Source of the DNA: Thermobifida halotolerans
Lineage (GTDB): Bacteria; Actinomycetota; Actinomycetes; Streptosporangiales; Streptosporangiaceae
DNA: 64,000 bases
Reading direction: 5' to 3'
Assembly: GCF_003574835.2 (NCBI RefSeq)
Contig: NZ_CP063196.1
Location: forward strand, 1,364,001 to 1,428,000
The notes beneath the pieces were generated by a model, which was given only the letters and a program-made list of their open reading frames with translations, was not told the origin of the DNA and did not search any database. Shown one piece after another: positions 25,638 through 34,745 of the stretch. Each line of letters starts with the position of its first letter. The first letter of the stretch is position 1. A program made the position numbers and the translations under genes.

Positions 25638-28187
25638 TCAGGGGCGCAGGACCAGGGTGTGTTCGGCGGCCTCCTCCACCGCGGCGCGACTCATCCGCAT
25701 CGGGGTGGTCGCGCCCTCGGCCCACAGCTCCATCTGGTCGTCGTAGTGGGGGTGGAAGGCGTGGCCGGAGTTCCCGGTCAGGTTGACCCACCGGGAGCCG
25801 TCCGGCTCGGCCAGGTCCACCACCATGCGCATCGACGGGACCGTGGTGATCTCATACCCCCGTGCCGGGTTCCAGCCGGTGGCGTTGACGATGCTGGATC
25901 CGCCGCCCGCCGCCACGGGGCCGCGGTTGAACAGCCACTCCACGGCGGCGATCCCGGACTCGCCGAAGGAGGCGTTGCGCGCGGTCAGGGTGTGCAGGTC
26001 GCCCCACCGCCACTCGGCCGGGTCGTCGCCGAGCAGCCCGGTCAACTCCTCGGAGGCCCGCTCCATGGCCAGTGCCAGGGCCTCCTCCCGGCTGTCGGCC
26101 TCCGCGCCGTGCCACCAGGCGGATTCGGGGTCTGCCACCAGGTCGGCCAGCAGCAGCCAGGCGCGCGAGGCGCCGATTCCGGGGTTGGCGCCGAGTTCGT
26201 CGAAGACCAGCGGCACCAGGTGGCGGTAGGTGGCGTTGTAGAAGGCCGCGGCGGCGGAGTCGACGTCCTGTTGGAAGTCCCAGTCGGCGAGCAGCCGCCG
26301 GGCGCGCTCGGCCGTGCCGTCGAGTTCGACCTCCAGCAGGTGCGGCACGAGGGCGCGCGCCCCGGTGTTCTCGTTGTCCATCTGGAGGGCGAGCATGTCG
26401 TCGACGGTCAGGTCGCCCTCGGCGACCGCCTCGTCGAGCAGGGTGTTGATGCGCTGGGAGCGGTAGCCGTAGTCCCAGTCGGCGGTGAGCAGGTGCGGGT
26501 AGCCGGAGTCGACGACCGCCTGGTTGGCGGTGACGATGACGCCGGAGTCGGGGTTGAGGACGGTGGGCAGTTCCTCGAAGGGGATGTAGTCCTTCCAGTC
26601 GTGGGCGGAGTCCCAGCCGGGGGCGGGCCAGCGGCCGTCGCCCCTGCCGCGCACGGGGATCCTGCCGGGGGCCTGGTAGCCGATGTTTCCGGCGGTGTCG
26701 GCGTAGACGAGGTTCTGGGCGGGGACCTCGAAGGAGCGCGCCGCCTCGCGGAACTCCTCGAAGCTGCGGGCCCGGTTCAGCCGGAAGACCGCCTCGGCGG
26801 TGCGTCCGGGGCTCAGGGCGGTCCAGCTGATGGCGACCGCGTAGTCGCCGTCCTGACGGGTCTCGGCGGGTGCGCCGTCGGCGGTGACGGGAGCGTGCTC
26901 GGCGAAGTCGCGCAGTTGCGCGCCCAGTTCGGGGTCCGACAGCAGTGGGCCGTGGCGGGAGGAGCGCACGGTGATCTCCACGTCCTCTCCTCCGGCGACC
27001 TCGATGGTCTCGGTGCGGGTCTCCAGCGGTTCGGGTTCGCCGTCCACGATCGCGGCGTCGCCCTCGATCTTCTCCAGGTACAGGTCGACGACGTCGGGGC
27101 CGAGGTTGGTGAATCCCCAGGCGATGGTGTCGTTGGCGCCGATGACCACGCCGGGCAGGCCGGGGAAGGTGAATCCGGTGACGTCGAAGGGGCAGGAGGA
27201 GTCGACGGACGAGCAGTGCAGGCCCATCTGGTACCAGATGGACGGCATGACCGCGCCCAGGTGGGGGTCGTTGGCCAGCAGCGGCAGTCCGGAGGCGGTG
27301 TGCTCGCCCGAGAGCACCCAGGAGTTGGAGCCCAGTTCGGAGGAGGCGGGGCCGAGGGTGCGGGGGATCGCGTCGAGCGGGGCGTGCAGGTCGGCGAGGG
27401 CCCGTACGGCGGCGGTGTCGGGAACCTCCGCGGGGGCGCCCTCGGTGGAGGCGAGGGTGAACTCGCCGTCGCTGACGCTGCCCCCGGCGACGATCGGCTC
27501 GTGGGTGTCCTCGGGGTAGGCGGGGTAGAGTTCCTCGACCTGCTGGCGGGTCAGCCCGGCGGCGAGCAGGGAGGCGCGGGCGATCTCGTCGTCCATGTTG
27601 CCGACCAGGTCCCAGGCCATCGCCTTGAGCCAGGCCAGGCTGTCGACGGGCGTCCACGGTTCGATTCTGTAGTCGCCGTTGGTGGCCGCCAGCACCGCGT
27701 ACTCCAGGCTGACCTCGGTGTTCGACCTGCCGTCGAGGTAGGCGTTGACGCCGTCGGCGTAGGCGGTCAGGTAGGCGCGGGTGTCGTCGTCGAGCAGGTC
27801 GTACTCGGCCTCGGCGACGCGGCGCCAGCCCATGGTGCGCAGGTAGGCGTCGGTGGGGACCTGGTCGGCGCCGAACAGTTCGGCGAGCCGCCCGGCGGTG
27901 ACGTGGCGGTTGAAGTCCATCGCCCAGAAGCGGTCCTGGGCGTGCACGTAGCCCTGGGCGGCGAACAGGTCCTCGGGGGTGTCGGCGTAGAGGTGGGTGA
28001 TGCCGTACTCGTCGCGGTGGACGGTGACGGGGGCGCTCAGGCCCGGCAGCGCCACCTCACCGGAGACGTCGGGGAAGGAGCGCCGGACGGTCCAGACGCC
28101 GAGTGCTGCGGCGATGACGAGGAGCGCCACGACGGCGGCGAGAACGCCGAGCAGCCAGCGTCGTAGGCGGGGCAGGGCAACAGACAT
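25638..28187 (-). CDS. Penicillin acylase family (Ntn hydrolase) protein
   Basis: An 849-residue precursor. Residues 1-35 hold a signal anchor (RWLLGVLAAVVALLVIAAAL). The alpha-chain begins VTVHRDEYGITHLYADTPED and GYVHAQDRFWAMDFNR. Autocleavage is expected before the Ser of GSNSWVLSGEHTASG (near residue 288), which becomes the N-terminal nucleophile of the beta-chain. LANDPHLGAVMPSIWYQM, ANDTIAWGFTN and the late FEVPAQNLVYAD are further family marks. Members cleave amide bonds of penicillin, acyl-homoserine lactones or lipopeptides; quorum quenching or antibiotic breakdown are possibilities. The location is outside the membrane. Confidence 0.92.
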   Translation of the reverse strand: MSVALPRLRRWLLGVLAAVVALLVIAAALGVWTVRRSFPDVSGEVALPGLSAPVTVHRDEYGITHLYADTPEDLFAAQGYVHAQDRFWAMDFNRHVTAGRLAELFGADQVPTDAYLRTMGWRRVAEAEYDLLDDDTRAYLTAYADGVNAYLDGRSNTEVSLEYAVLAATNGDYRIEPWTPVDSLAWLKAMAWDLVGNMDDEIARASLLAAGLTRQQVEELYPAYPEDTHEPIVAGGSVSDGEFTLASTEGAPAEVPDTAAVRALADLHAPLDAIPRTLGPASSELGSNSWVLSGEHTASGLPLLANDPHLGAVMPSIWYQMGLHCSSVDSSCPFDVTGFTFPGLPGVVIGANDTIAWGFTNLGPDVVDLYLEKIEGDAAIVDGEPEPLETRTETIEVAGGEDVEITVRSSRHGPLLSDPELGAQLRDFAEHAPVTADGAPAETRQDGDYAVAISWTALSPGRTAEAVFRLNRARSFEEFREAARSFEVPAQNLVYADTAGNIGYQAPGRIPVRGRGDGRWPAPGWDSAHDWKDYIPFEELPTVLNPDSGVIVTANQAVVDSGYPHLLTADWDYGYRSQRINTLLDEAVAEGDLTVDDMLALQMDNENTGARALVPHLLEVELDGTAERARRLLADWDFQQDVDSAAAAFYNATYRHLVPLVFDELGANPGIGASRAWLLLADLVADPESAWWHGAEADSREEALALAMERASEELTGLLGDDPAEWRWGDLHTLTARNASFGESGIAAVEWLFNRGPVAAGGGSSIVNATGWNPARGYEITTVPSMRMVVDLAEPDGSRWVNLTGNSGHAFHPHYDDQMELWAEGATTPMRMSRAAVEEAAEHTLVLRP

Positions 28188-28310
28188 GGGATGACTCTAG
28201 GAGCGGCGGTGTGCGGTGGAGCACATTCTCGGTATCGCTTCCGCAACGCCGGGACGCTGGTGGGGCGGGTGGAACGGGAACGCGAGAGATTGATGCGCAC
28301 CGTGGATGCG

Positions 28311-28339
28311 TTGACACACTCCGTGACTTTTCCTAGTTT
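28311..28339 (+). promoter_or_regulatory. Sigma-70-type promoter of the beta-helix protein gene
   Basis: TTGACA (28311-28316), exactly 17 bp, TAGTTT (28334-28339). One of the best promoters in the window. It starts a leader of about 100 bases before GTG 28447. Confidence 0.7.
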
Positions 28340-28343
28340 TTCG

Positions 28344-28355
28344 GAAAGCGCTTTC
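28344..28355. promoter_or_regulatory. LacI-type operator GAAAGCGCTTTC
   Basis: Perfect 12-bp palindrome with a central CG, the general form of LacI-family operators, positioned over the predicted start of transcription. A bound repressor would block the promoter at 28311-28339. Sugar induction of the downstream secreted protein is inferred. Confidence 0.65.
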
Positions 28356-28446
28356 GCGTCGGTTCGCGGCCCCCTCGGAAACGGTGGCCGCGGACCTCCC
28401 TCCCCGTCCGGCGCACCGCCGGACGCGATCCCCACGGAGGTACCAC

Positions 28447-30084
28447 GTGTCCCTGACCATGACCGCCCGGCGGCGACGGCCGTCGCCGGGGCGGCTGCTT
28501 CTCGCGTTCGGCGGTGTCGTCGCGCTCGCGGCGGCGCTTCTTGTCGTCGTCGCGCGCCCCGCCGCCGCGGCGGCGATCGACACAGACGCCTACTACGTGC
28601 TGGTCAACCGGCACAGCGGCAAGGCGATGGACGTCTGGGAGTGGTCGACCGACAACGGCGGTGAGATCCGCCAGTACGACAACCTCGGCGGCCACAACCA
28701 GCAGTTCCGGTTCGTCTCCGCCGGGGACGGCTACTACGTGCTGGTCAACCGGCACAGCGGCAAGGCCGTCGACGTGTGGGAGCACTCCACCGCCGACGGC
28801 GCCGAGATCCGCCAGTACGACGTCACCCACGGCCACAACCAGCAGTTCCGCGTCGTGGACTCCGCCGGCGGCGACGTGCGGCTGGTCAACCGCAACAGCG
28901 GCAAGGCCCTGGAGGTGTGGGAGTGGTCCACCGACAACGGCGCCCGCCTGTCGCAGTACACCGACCACGACGGCGCCAACCAGCGCTGGCAACTGGTCAG
29001 GGTCGACGGCAACGGCGGAGGAGGCGGCACGGGTGAGTGCGGCAGCGGCTCCTACCACGCCGAGGTGACCAGGAACGGCGGCACCTGGACCGCGCGCAAC
29101 GGCGGCTCCACCCGCTACACCGGCTCCGACATGCTGCAGGCGATGCGCGCGGCCGTCGACAGCCTCACCCCCGGACGCACGTCCAAGGAGCGGGTGGTGG
29201 TGCGCGGCTCCGGCACGGTGAGCGCCGCGAGTTCGCTGGACCTGCCCAGCCACACCGTGCTGGAGGTGTGCGGAACCATCGACGTGACCGGCAGCCCTTC
29301 GGCCAACAACGCGGTGGTGCGCATCCGCAACGCCCACAACGTCGAGGTGCCCCACATCACCGTCACCGGCTCGCCCTACTTCGGGATCTTCGTGCGCAAC
29401 GCCTCCGACGTCCACTTCGGCCAGCTCGACCTGCGGCTGTCCGGAGGACTGGGCGTGCGCGTGGACAACCACGACAACCGCGGCGTGCGCACCCGCAACG
29501 TCAGCATCGACCACGTCTACGTGTCCGGTACCGGCAACCACGGCGTGGAGACCTACGGTGTCGACGGCCTGGACATCGGCACGGTCGTGGCGCGCGACAC
29601 CGCCTACTCGGGGCTGCTGCTCAACGACACGATCAACGCGACCGTCGACCTGGTCGACGCGGAGAACGCCGGAACCGGCACCGGCTACGCGGCCTTTCGC
29701 ATGGCCAACCGCAACGGACGCGTCGGCGACGGTTACCCGGTCAACATCCGGGTGGGCGAGGTGCGGGCGCGCGGCGGCGGCCGGGGCGTCTTCTGCGTCT
29801 CCGAGAGCGGCGGCGCGGTGATCGACCGGATCGACCTGGCGGGCACCGGCAACAACGCCATCCTCATCGAGAACTGCTACAACGTGACGCTGGCCAACCA
29901 GTCGGGCACGGTGCGCGACTCCGGGGAGATCCGCATCGCCGCGCGGTCGGAGTTCCCCAACACCGCCGACGTCACCATCCAGAACCTGACGGTGACCAAC
30001 ACCGCCATCAGGGAGAGCCCGTGCGGTGACAACGTCACCTTCCGCAACATCACCCGGAACAACAGCAGCTACAACGTCTGCTGA
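28447..30084 (+). CDS. Secreted ricin-type lectin (CBM13) and right-handed beta-helix protein
   Basis: A 545-residue secreted protein. GTG at 28447 follows GGAGGT by 5 bases. Signal peptide to about residue 43 (ends ARPAAAAA). Three ricin-type repeats span about 45-183, each with YYVLVNRHSGKA-like strands and NQQF/NQRW ends. A Gly-rich linker follows, then a parallel beta-helix from about 260 on, with repeated short turns such as VSIDHVYVSGTGNHGVETYG. The helix type is shared by pectate lyases, rhamnogalacturonan lyases and other polysaccharide enzymes; I cannot assign the catalytic residues. A LacI-type operator in front supports polysaccharide use. Confidence 0.85.
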   Translation: MSLTMTARRRRPSPGRLLLAFGGVVALAAALLVVVARPAAAAAIDTDAYYVLVNRHSGKAMDVWEWSTDNGGEIRQYDNLGGHNQQFRFVSAGDGYYVLVNRHSGKAVDVWEHSTADGAEIRQYDVTHGHNQQFRVVDSAGGDVRLVNRNSGKALEVWEWSTDNGARLSQYTDHDGANQRWQLVRVDGNGGGGGTGECGSGSYHAEVTRNGGTWTARNGGSTRYTGSDMLQAMRAAVDSLTPGRTSKERVVVRGSGTVSAASSLDLPSHTVLEVCGTIDVTGSPSANNAVVRIRNAHNVEVPHITVTGSPYFGIFVRNASDVHFGQLDLRLSGGLGVRVDNHDNRGVRTRNVSIDHVYVSGTGNHGVETYGVDGLDIGTVVARDTAYSGLLLNDTINATVDLVDAENAGTGTGYAAFRMANRNGRVGDGYPVNIRVGEVRARGGGRGVFCVSESGGAVIDRIDLAGTGNNAILIENCYNVTLANQSGTVRDSGEIRIAARSEFPNTADVTIQNLTVTNTAIRESPCGDNVTFRNITRNNSSYNVC

Positions 30085-30101
30085 CCGGGGACGGTCCGCG
30101 A

Positions 30102-30143
30102 CGGAGGCGGGCCCGTTGACCCGCGGGTCCGGGCCCGCCTCCG
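30102..30143 (+). terminator. Terminator after the beta-helix protein gene
   Basis: Perfect 14-bp GC stem (30102-30115 with 30130-30143), 14-base loop, 18 bases after the stop codon. No U-run. Confidence 0.75.
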
Positions 30144-30193
30144 CGGGAACCGGCAGGTGGGGGCGTCCGCCGACCGCGCCGGACGCCGGACGC

Positions 30194-30199
30194 TAGGCT
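30194..30199 (+). promoter_or_regulatory. -10 box TAGGCT of a leaderless gene
   Basis: TAGGCT ends 7 nt before the GTG at 30206, so transcription would start at the start codon. No ribosome binding site is present, in agreement. Confidence 0.6.
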
Positions 30200-30205
30200 G
30201 GGACC

Positions 30206-30649
30206 GTGCACGACCACGACGTAGGACAGGACCAGGCCCGCGCCGAGCAGCCGAAGACGTCGGCGCCCCCGCTGCCGCCCGGACCGCCCGCCACGCGCGT
30301 GGACCGCTGGCTGTGGGCGGTGCGCATCACCAAGACCCGCTCCGACGCCGCCCAGGCGTGCCGGGCCGGGCACGTCCGGATCAACGACAAACCCGCCAAA
30401 CCCGCCACTCCGGTGAAGGCGGGTGACCGGGTGCGGGCGCGCGTCAACGGCGTCAACCGGATCGTCGAGGTCTCCCACGTGATCGAGAAACGGGTGGGCG
30501 CGCCGATCGCGACGCGCTGCTACGTCGACCACACCCCGGCGGTGCCGCCGGAGTTCGCCGTGCCGGTGGCCCGGCGCAGCCGCGGCGCGGGACGCCCCAC
30601 CAAGCGTGAGCGCCGCCAGATCGACCGGCTGCGCGGTTTCGGCCTCTGA
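30206..30649 (+). CDS. S4-domain RNA-binding protein, HslR/Hsp15-like
   Basis: A 147-residue protein with a Pro-rich N-terminal tail of about 30 residues, then the S4 motif RVDRWLWAVRITKTRSDAAQ and CRAGHVRINDKPAKP. The C-terminus is basic (RSRGAGRPTKRERRQIDRLR). Hsp15-type proteins bind stalled 50S subunits still carrying peptidyl-tRNA in E. coli; the actinobacterial versions are poorly studied. The start is leaderless with a TAGGCT box at the right distance. Confidence 0.88.
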   Translation: MHDHDVGQDQARAEQPKTSAPPLPPGPPATRVDRWLWAVRITKTRSDAAQACRAGHVRINDKPAKPATPVKAGDRVRARVNGVNRIVEVSHVIEKRVGAPIATRCYVDHTPAVPPEFAVPVARRSRGAGRPTKRERRQIDRLRGFGL

Positions 30650-30657
30650 CCTCCGTT

Positions 30658-30806
30658 CCCCGCCCCAAGGCGGGGGTTCCCGCCACGGTCGCGTGACCGT
30701 GGTCCTCCTTGCCGGGCCGGTCGACGAGGGGCCGCCGGGGGGTGCCGCGCCGCTCCGCCGAGCGGTGACGGCGTCCGGCCGGACGCCGAGGCGGATCCGC
30801 CTCGGC
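30658..30806. repeat. Cluster of four perfect hairpins or palindromes
   Basis: In the 424-base gap before the aminotransferase gene stand CCCCGCC-ccaa-GGCGGGG (30658-30675), CCACGGTC-gcgt-GACCGTGG (30683-30702), a 20-bp perfect palindrome (30769-30788) and a 22-bp perfect palindrome (30785-30806) that share four bases. The first two can serve as terminators of the S4 gene. The two palindromes would form mutually exclusive structures. The rest of the gap (30807-31060) shows no gene. Confidence 0.7.
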
Positions 30807-31073
30807 CCTGAGGGGCGGGGCGGTCCCGGACGGAACCGGTGGCATCCGGTACGCGGCCTCCGTGAGGAGGTTTGCACGGGGCCGCATGTGGCCACTGGGA
30901 GTGCGGGGGCGGGCGAGTGCGTACACTTGCCGGTAATCAACCGGGGCGTCGACGGCGGGGAGGGGTGCGCCAGCGCATCCGTTGGTGTCCGTCTCCGGAT
31001 CTCGGACCGCGGCACGCGGCCCCGTCCGTCGGCCTTCCGGTTCGTACGGGTCCTTCACAAGCGGAGGTGGATC

Positions 31074-32396
31074 GTGTCCGTTGATCCCCGAGAGTCCCAG
31101 CCCAACCCGCAGGGTTCGCGCATCGACCCCTACGTCGGCTCCTACGCAGCACGAGCCGCGGGGATGGTGGCCTCGGAGGTCCGCGCACTGTTCGCCGTCG
31201 CCTCCCGACCCGAGGTGGTCTCCCTCGCCGGAGGCATGCCCAACATCAGCGCGCTGCCGCTGGACACTCTCGGGGAACTCGCCCAGCAGGTCGTCGTCGA
31301 ACAGGGCCGTACCGCGCTGCAGTACGGCTCCGCCCAGGGCGATCCGGTACTGCGCCAGCAGATCTGCGAGGTCATGGCCCTGGAGGAGATCGACGCCAGC
31401 CCCGACGACGTCATCGTCACCGTCGGCTCCCAGCAGGCGCTGGACCTGATCACCAAGGTCTTCGTCGACCCCGGCGACGTGGTGCTGACCGAGGGCCCCA
31501 CCTACGTCACCGCCATCAACACCTTCGCCGCCTACCAGGCCCGTATCGAGCACGTCGTGATGGACGACGACGGTGTGGTGCCCGAGGCGCTGGAGGAGCG
31601 GCTGGCCGACCTCGCCCGCGACGGGGTGCGTGTCAAGTTCTTCTACACCGTGCCGACCTTCAACAACCCCGCCGGGGTGACGCTCTCGGCGGAGCGCCGC
31701 AGGCGGGTCATGGAGATCTGCGAGCGGTTCAACCTGCTGGTCGTGGAGGACAACCCCTACGGCCTGCTGCGGTATGAGGGCGACCCGGTGCGCCCGCTGC
31801 GCGCCGACTCCGAACGCAACGTCATCTACCTGGGCTCCTTCTCCAAGACCCTGTCCCCCGGTTTCCGGATCGGGTGGGCGCTGGCGCCGTCGGCGGTGCG
31901 CGACAAGCTCGTGCTGGCCGCCGAGTCGGCGATGCTCAGCCACTCCAACTTCAACCAGGCGGTGGTGGGGCGCTACCTGGCCACCCAGCCGTGGGCGGAG
32001 CAGATCAAGGAGTTCAACGAGATGTACCGGGCCCGCCGCGACGCCATGCTGGCCGGCCTGGAGGCGCTCATGCCGTCGGGGTGCTCCTGGACCAGGCCCG
32101 AGGGCGGCTTCTTCGTGTGGGCGACGGTCCCCGAGGGGATCAACGTCAAGTCCATGCTGCCCAGGGCCGTCAACGAGCGGGTCGCCTACGTTCCGGGCAC
32201 CGGCTTCTACTACGGGGGCGGCGGGCAGCGCAACATGCGGTTGTCGTTCTGCTATCCCACCCCCGAGCAGATCCGTGAGGGGGTGCGCCGCCTGGTGGGA
32301 GTGCTGGAGGGCGAGATCGAGCTGCGCGACACCTTCGGCGGCGTGTCGGCGTCGGGTGGCCGGGGCGGCGAGGCGCCGGCACCCGACCTGCCGTAG
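31074..32396 (+). CDS. PLP-dependent aminotransferase, class I/II
   Basis: A 440-residue fold-type I aminotransferase. GTG at 31074 has GGAGGTGG at ideal distance. Key parts: VVSLAGGMPNISALPLDTL, QYGSAQGDPVLRQQI, TVGSQQALDLI, FFYTVPTFNNPAGVTLS, VVEDNPYGLLRYEG, and the PLP Lys in LGSFSKTLSPGFRIGW near residue 257. This is the 2-aminoadipate/MocR-related aminotransferase type, here without a GntR domain. It is followed after 14 bases by a D-Ala-D-Ala ligase-like gene, so both may act on one amino acid or peptide product. Confidence 0.92.
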   Translation: MSVDPRESQPNPQGSRIDPYVGSYAARAAGMVASEVRALFAVASRPEVVSLAGGMPNISALPLDTLGELAQQVVVEQGRTALQYGSAQGDPVLRQQICEVMALEEIDASPDDVIVTVGSQQALDLITKVFVDPGDVVLTEGPTYVTAINTFAAYQARIEHVVMDDDGVVPEALEERLADLARDGVRVKFFYTVPTFNNPAGVTLSAERRRRVMEICERFNLLVVEDNPYGLLRYEGDPVRPLRADSERNVIYLGSFSKTLSPGFRIGWALAPSAVRDKLVLAAESAMLSHSNFNQAVVGRYLATQPWAEQIKEFNEMYRARRDAMLAGLEALMPSGCSWTRPEGGFFVWATVPEGINVKSMLPRAVNERVAYVPGTGFYYGGGGQRNMRLSFCYPTPEQIREGVRRLVGVLEGEIELRDTFGGVSASGGRGGEAPAPDLP

Positions 32397-32410
32397 GAGA
32401 CCAGCAAGCC

Positions 32411-33403
32411 GTGACCACAGCAGCAGGACAGGGACAGAAAGAGGGCAGGACCGTGGCCGACCTGAACCGGGTGCTCGTGCTCGCCGGAGGGCTGTCGCCC
32501 GAACACGAGGTGTCGGTGCGATCGGGACGCCGGGTCGCCGAGGCGCTGCGCCGTCTCGGTGTGGAGGTGCAGACCTGCGATGTCGGTCCGGGACTGCTCG
32601 GCACCATGTCCGCCGACCCGCCGCAGGTGGTGTTTCCGGTGCTGCACGGAACCTCCGGTGAGGACGGCGCGATCCGCGAGGTCCTGGAACTGTCCGGTGT
32701 CCCCTACGTGGGCGCGCGGCCCGACGCCTGCCGTGTCGCCTACGCCAAGCCCATCGCCAAGACCCTGGTCGCCGAACGGGGGGTCGCCGTGCCGCGCGGC
32801 CTGGCCCTGCCCAAGTCGCTCTTCCACGACCTGGGGGCGCCCGCGGTGCTGGAGCGGATCGTGGCGATGCTGGGCCTGCCGCTGTTCGTCAAACCCGACC
32901 AGGGCGGTTCGGCGTTCGGGGCGGCGGCCGTCAACGACGCCTCCGAACTGCCCTCGGCCCTGGTCGGCTGCTTCGCCTACAGCGACACCGCGCTGATCGA
33001 GCAGCAGGTGAAGGGCACCGAGATCGCGGTGGGCGTGCTGGACCTGGGGGATGGTCCGGTGGCGCTGCCCGCGGTGGAGATCGTGCCCGACGGCGGGGTC
33101 TACGACTACGCCGCCCGCTACACCGCCGGGCGCACCGAGTTCTTCAGTCCGGCGCGACTGTCGGAGGAGGTGGCCCGCGCCGCGGCGGATGCGGCCGTCA
33201 CCGTCCACCGCACCCTGGGCCTGCGGGACGTCTCGCGCACCGACCTCATCGTGGACGGGTCCGGACGCGTGTACTTCCTGGAGGTCAACGTCTCCCCGGG
33301 GATGACCGGCACCTCCACCCTGCCGCTGGCCGTGGAGTCGGCGGGGATGGACTTCGCGGTGGTCTGCCGCGAACTGGCGCACCGCGCCCTGCTGCGGGGC
33401 TGA
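32411..33403 (+). CDS. D-alanine--D-alanine ligase-like ATP-grasp enzyme
   Basis: A 330-residue ATP-grasp protein. GTG at 32411 is used; GTG at 32453 is a real alternative, since the conserved domain starts at RVLVLAGGLSPEHEVSVRSG. Other marks are PVLHGTSGEDGAIREVLELS, PLFVKPDQGGSAFGA, EIVPDGGVYDYAARYTAG and the metal-binding FLEVNVSPGMTGTS. True Ddl enzymes have the same motifs, but this one is short and is paired with an aminotransferase, so it may ligate other amino acids. A second ddl elsewhere in the genome would support that. Confidence 0.88.
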   Translation: MTTAAGQGQKEGRTVADLNRVLVLAGGLSPEHEVSVRSGRRVAEALRRLGVEVQTCDVGPGLLGTMSADPPQVVFPVLHGTSGEDGAIREVLELSGVPYVGARPDACRVAYAKPIAKTLVAERGVAVPRGLALPKSLFHDLGAPAVLERIVAMLGLPLFVKPDQGGSAFGAAAVNDASELPSALVGCFAYSDTALIEQQVKGTEIAVGVLDLGDGPVALPAVEIVPDGGVYDYAARYTAGRTEFFSPARLSEEVARAAADAAVTVHRTLGLRDVSRTDLIVDGSGRVYFLEVNVSPGMTGTSTLPLAVESAGMDFAVVCRELAHRALLRG

Positions 33404-33413
33404 GAGACCCGGG

Positions 33414-33455
33414 AGGGCCCGCCGGATCACCGTATGGTCACGATCGGCGGGCCCC
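33414..33455 (+). terminator. Terminator after the ligase gene
   Basis: GAGGGCCCGCCG and CGGCGGGCCCCTC form a stem of about 12 bp with a one-base bulge, followed by a pyrimidine-rich tract (CTCGTCTTCTTC), just past the ligase stop. Confidence 0.65.
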
Positions 33456-33519
33456 TCGTCTTCTTCGCGCTGTGCGGCGTCGGATCATCCGAACTGTCAG
33501 ACGGGCGCGGGGAGGGTGC

Positions 33520-34548
33520 ATGCGTGCGGCGGTCCGGCGGGGCTCGGCGGTGGTGGCGGTGACGGTGCTCGCGGTCGCGGCGGGGTGGGCCGCCCCGTCG
33601 TGGGCGTGCGGGTGCGGGGCGATGGTCGGTGACGTCGACGTGTACGGGGAGAGCACCGTCGTGCACTTCGCCGACGGAGTGCAGACCGTGGTGCTGCAAC
33701 TGGAGGCGCGGTCGCAGGACAGTGCGGCGGCCCTGCTGCTGCCCACGCCGGCCCCGGCCGAGGTGGCGCTGGGCGACGCCGCGGTGTTCGAGGAACTCGG
33801 GGAGGTCTCCGCACCCCGCACCGAGTACGTCGACCGGTGGTGGCCCTCGGGGGAGGGGGCGGTGGCGGGCGCGCCCGCGGGCGGGGTGGCGGTCCTCGAC
33901 CGCGTCGGGTTGGGGCCGTTCGACGCGGCCACGCTCGCCGCCGACGACGCCGCCGCGCTGCACGACTGGCTCGACGACAACGGTTTTGCGCTGGAGGACG
34001 ACCTGGCCGAGGCGCTGGAGCCGTACGTCGCCGAGGGCTGGTACTACGTCGCGGTGCGCCTGGACGCCGAGAAGGCCGCCCTGTCGGGTGCGCTGGAGCC
34101 GGTGGAGGTGACCTTCCCCGCGACCGAACTGGTCTATCCGATGCGGTTGACCGCGCTGTCGGATCGCGGCCAGTACGCGCGCCTGTACCTGTTGGCCGAC
34201 CACCGCATGGACCGCGTCGACGACGTGCCGGTGGACTCCCGACTGCGCTTCGCGGGACGGCTGACGGCCGCCGACGTGGAGTCGGAGCGGCTGCGCGACC
34301 TCGTCGGCTCCGACGGCGTGTTCCTGACCACCCTGGACCACGACATCTGGGACCCCTCGGAGTTGACCGGGGACTTCGTGTTCGCGCCCGCCGCGGACGA
34401 CACCCCCTACCAGGAGGTGGTGCGGATGGAGCGGACCGTGCGGATCCTGGGCTTTCCCGCCGGGCCGTTCTCCGTGGTGCTCGGCGCGTTGACGCTGCTG
34501 GTGGCGGGCGTGCTCGTCGCGCGGCTCGTGGCGGGCGCGCGCCGCTGA
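33520..34548 (+). CDS. DUF2330-family membrane-anchored protein
   Basis: A 342-residue protein starting at ATG 33520 behind GGGAGGG. An N-terminal signal (AVVAVTVLAVAAGWAAPSWA) is followed by the Cys pair ACGCG at the mature end. The external part contains TVVHFADGVQTVVLQLEARS and AALLLPTPAPAEVALGD, typical of DUF2330. A C-terminal membrane helix (VVLGALTLLVAGVLVARLV) anchors it, with basic residues after. DUF2330 proteins have no known function. It stands alone. Confidence 0.8.
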   Translation: MRAAVRRGSAVVAVTVLAVAAGWAAPSWACGCGAMVGDVDVYGESTVVHFADGVQTVVLQLEARSQDSAAALLLPTPAPAEVALGDAAVFEELGEVSAPRTEYVDRWWPSGEGAVAGAPAGGVAVLDRVGLGPFDAATLAADDAAALHDWLDDNGFALEDDLAEALEPYVAEGWYYVAVRLDAEKAALSGALEPVEVTFPATELVYPMRLTALSDRGQYARLYLLADHRMDRVDDVPVDSRLRFAGRLTAADVESERLRDLVGSDGVFLTTLDHDIWDPSELTGDFVFAPAADDTPYQEVVRMERTVRILGFPAGPFSVVLGALTLLVAGVLVARLVAGARR

Positions 34549-34733
34549 GGCCTGCGTTGTCCGGCCGGGAGCGCCGGTGTGGCAGGATTCTCGGGGGAGG
34601 GCCGGACAGCCGGGTAAGGACATGCGCGACCTCGTCGGGCTGGTCGGGCGGGTGTCATACCAGTCGCGCGTGTCGCCCTCCCCCCGCCCGCGGGTTGGGC
34701 CGGGGACGGCGGTTCGCCTGTGCGGCGGGGCGC

Positions 34734-34739
34734 TAGCCT
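34734..34739 (+). promoter_or_regulatory. -10 box TAGCCT of a leaderless gene
   Basis: TAGCCT ends 7 nt before ATG 34746. The lack of a ribosome binding site fits leaderless translation. Confidence 0.6.
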
Positions 34740-34745
34740 GCCACC

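Noticed and set aside
25191-28166. A 991-codon open frame opposite the penicillin acylase gene
   Set aside because: Low-complexity Gly/Val/Asp-rich translation, typical of the antisense of a high-GC gene. The acylase on the other strand has full family motifs.
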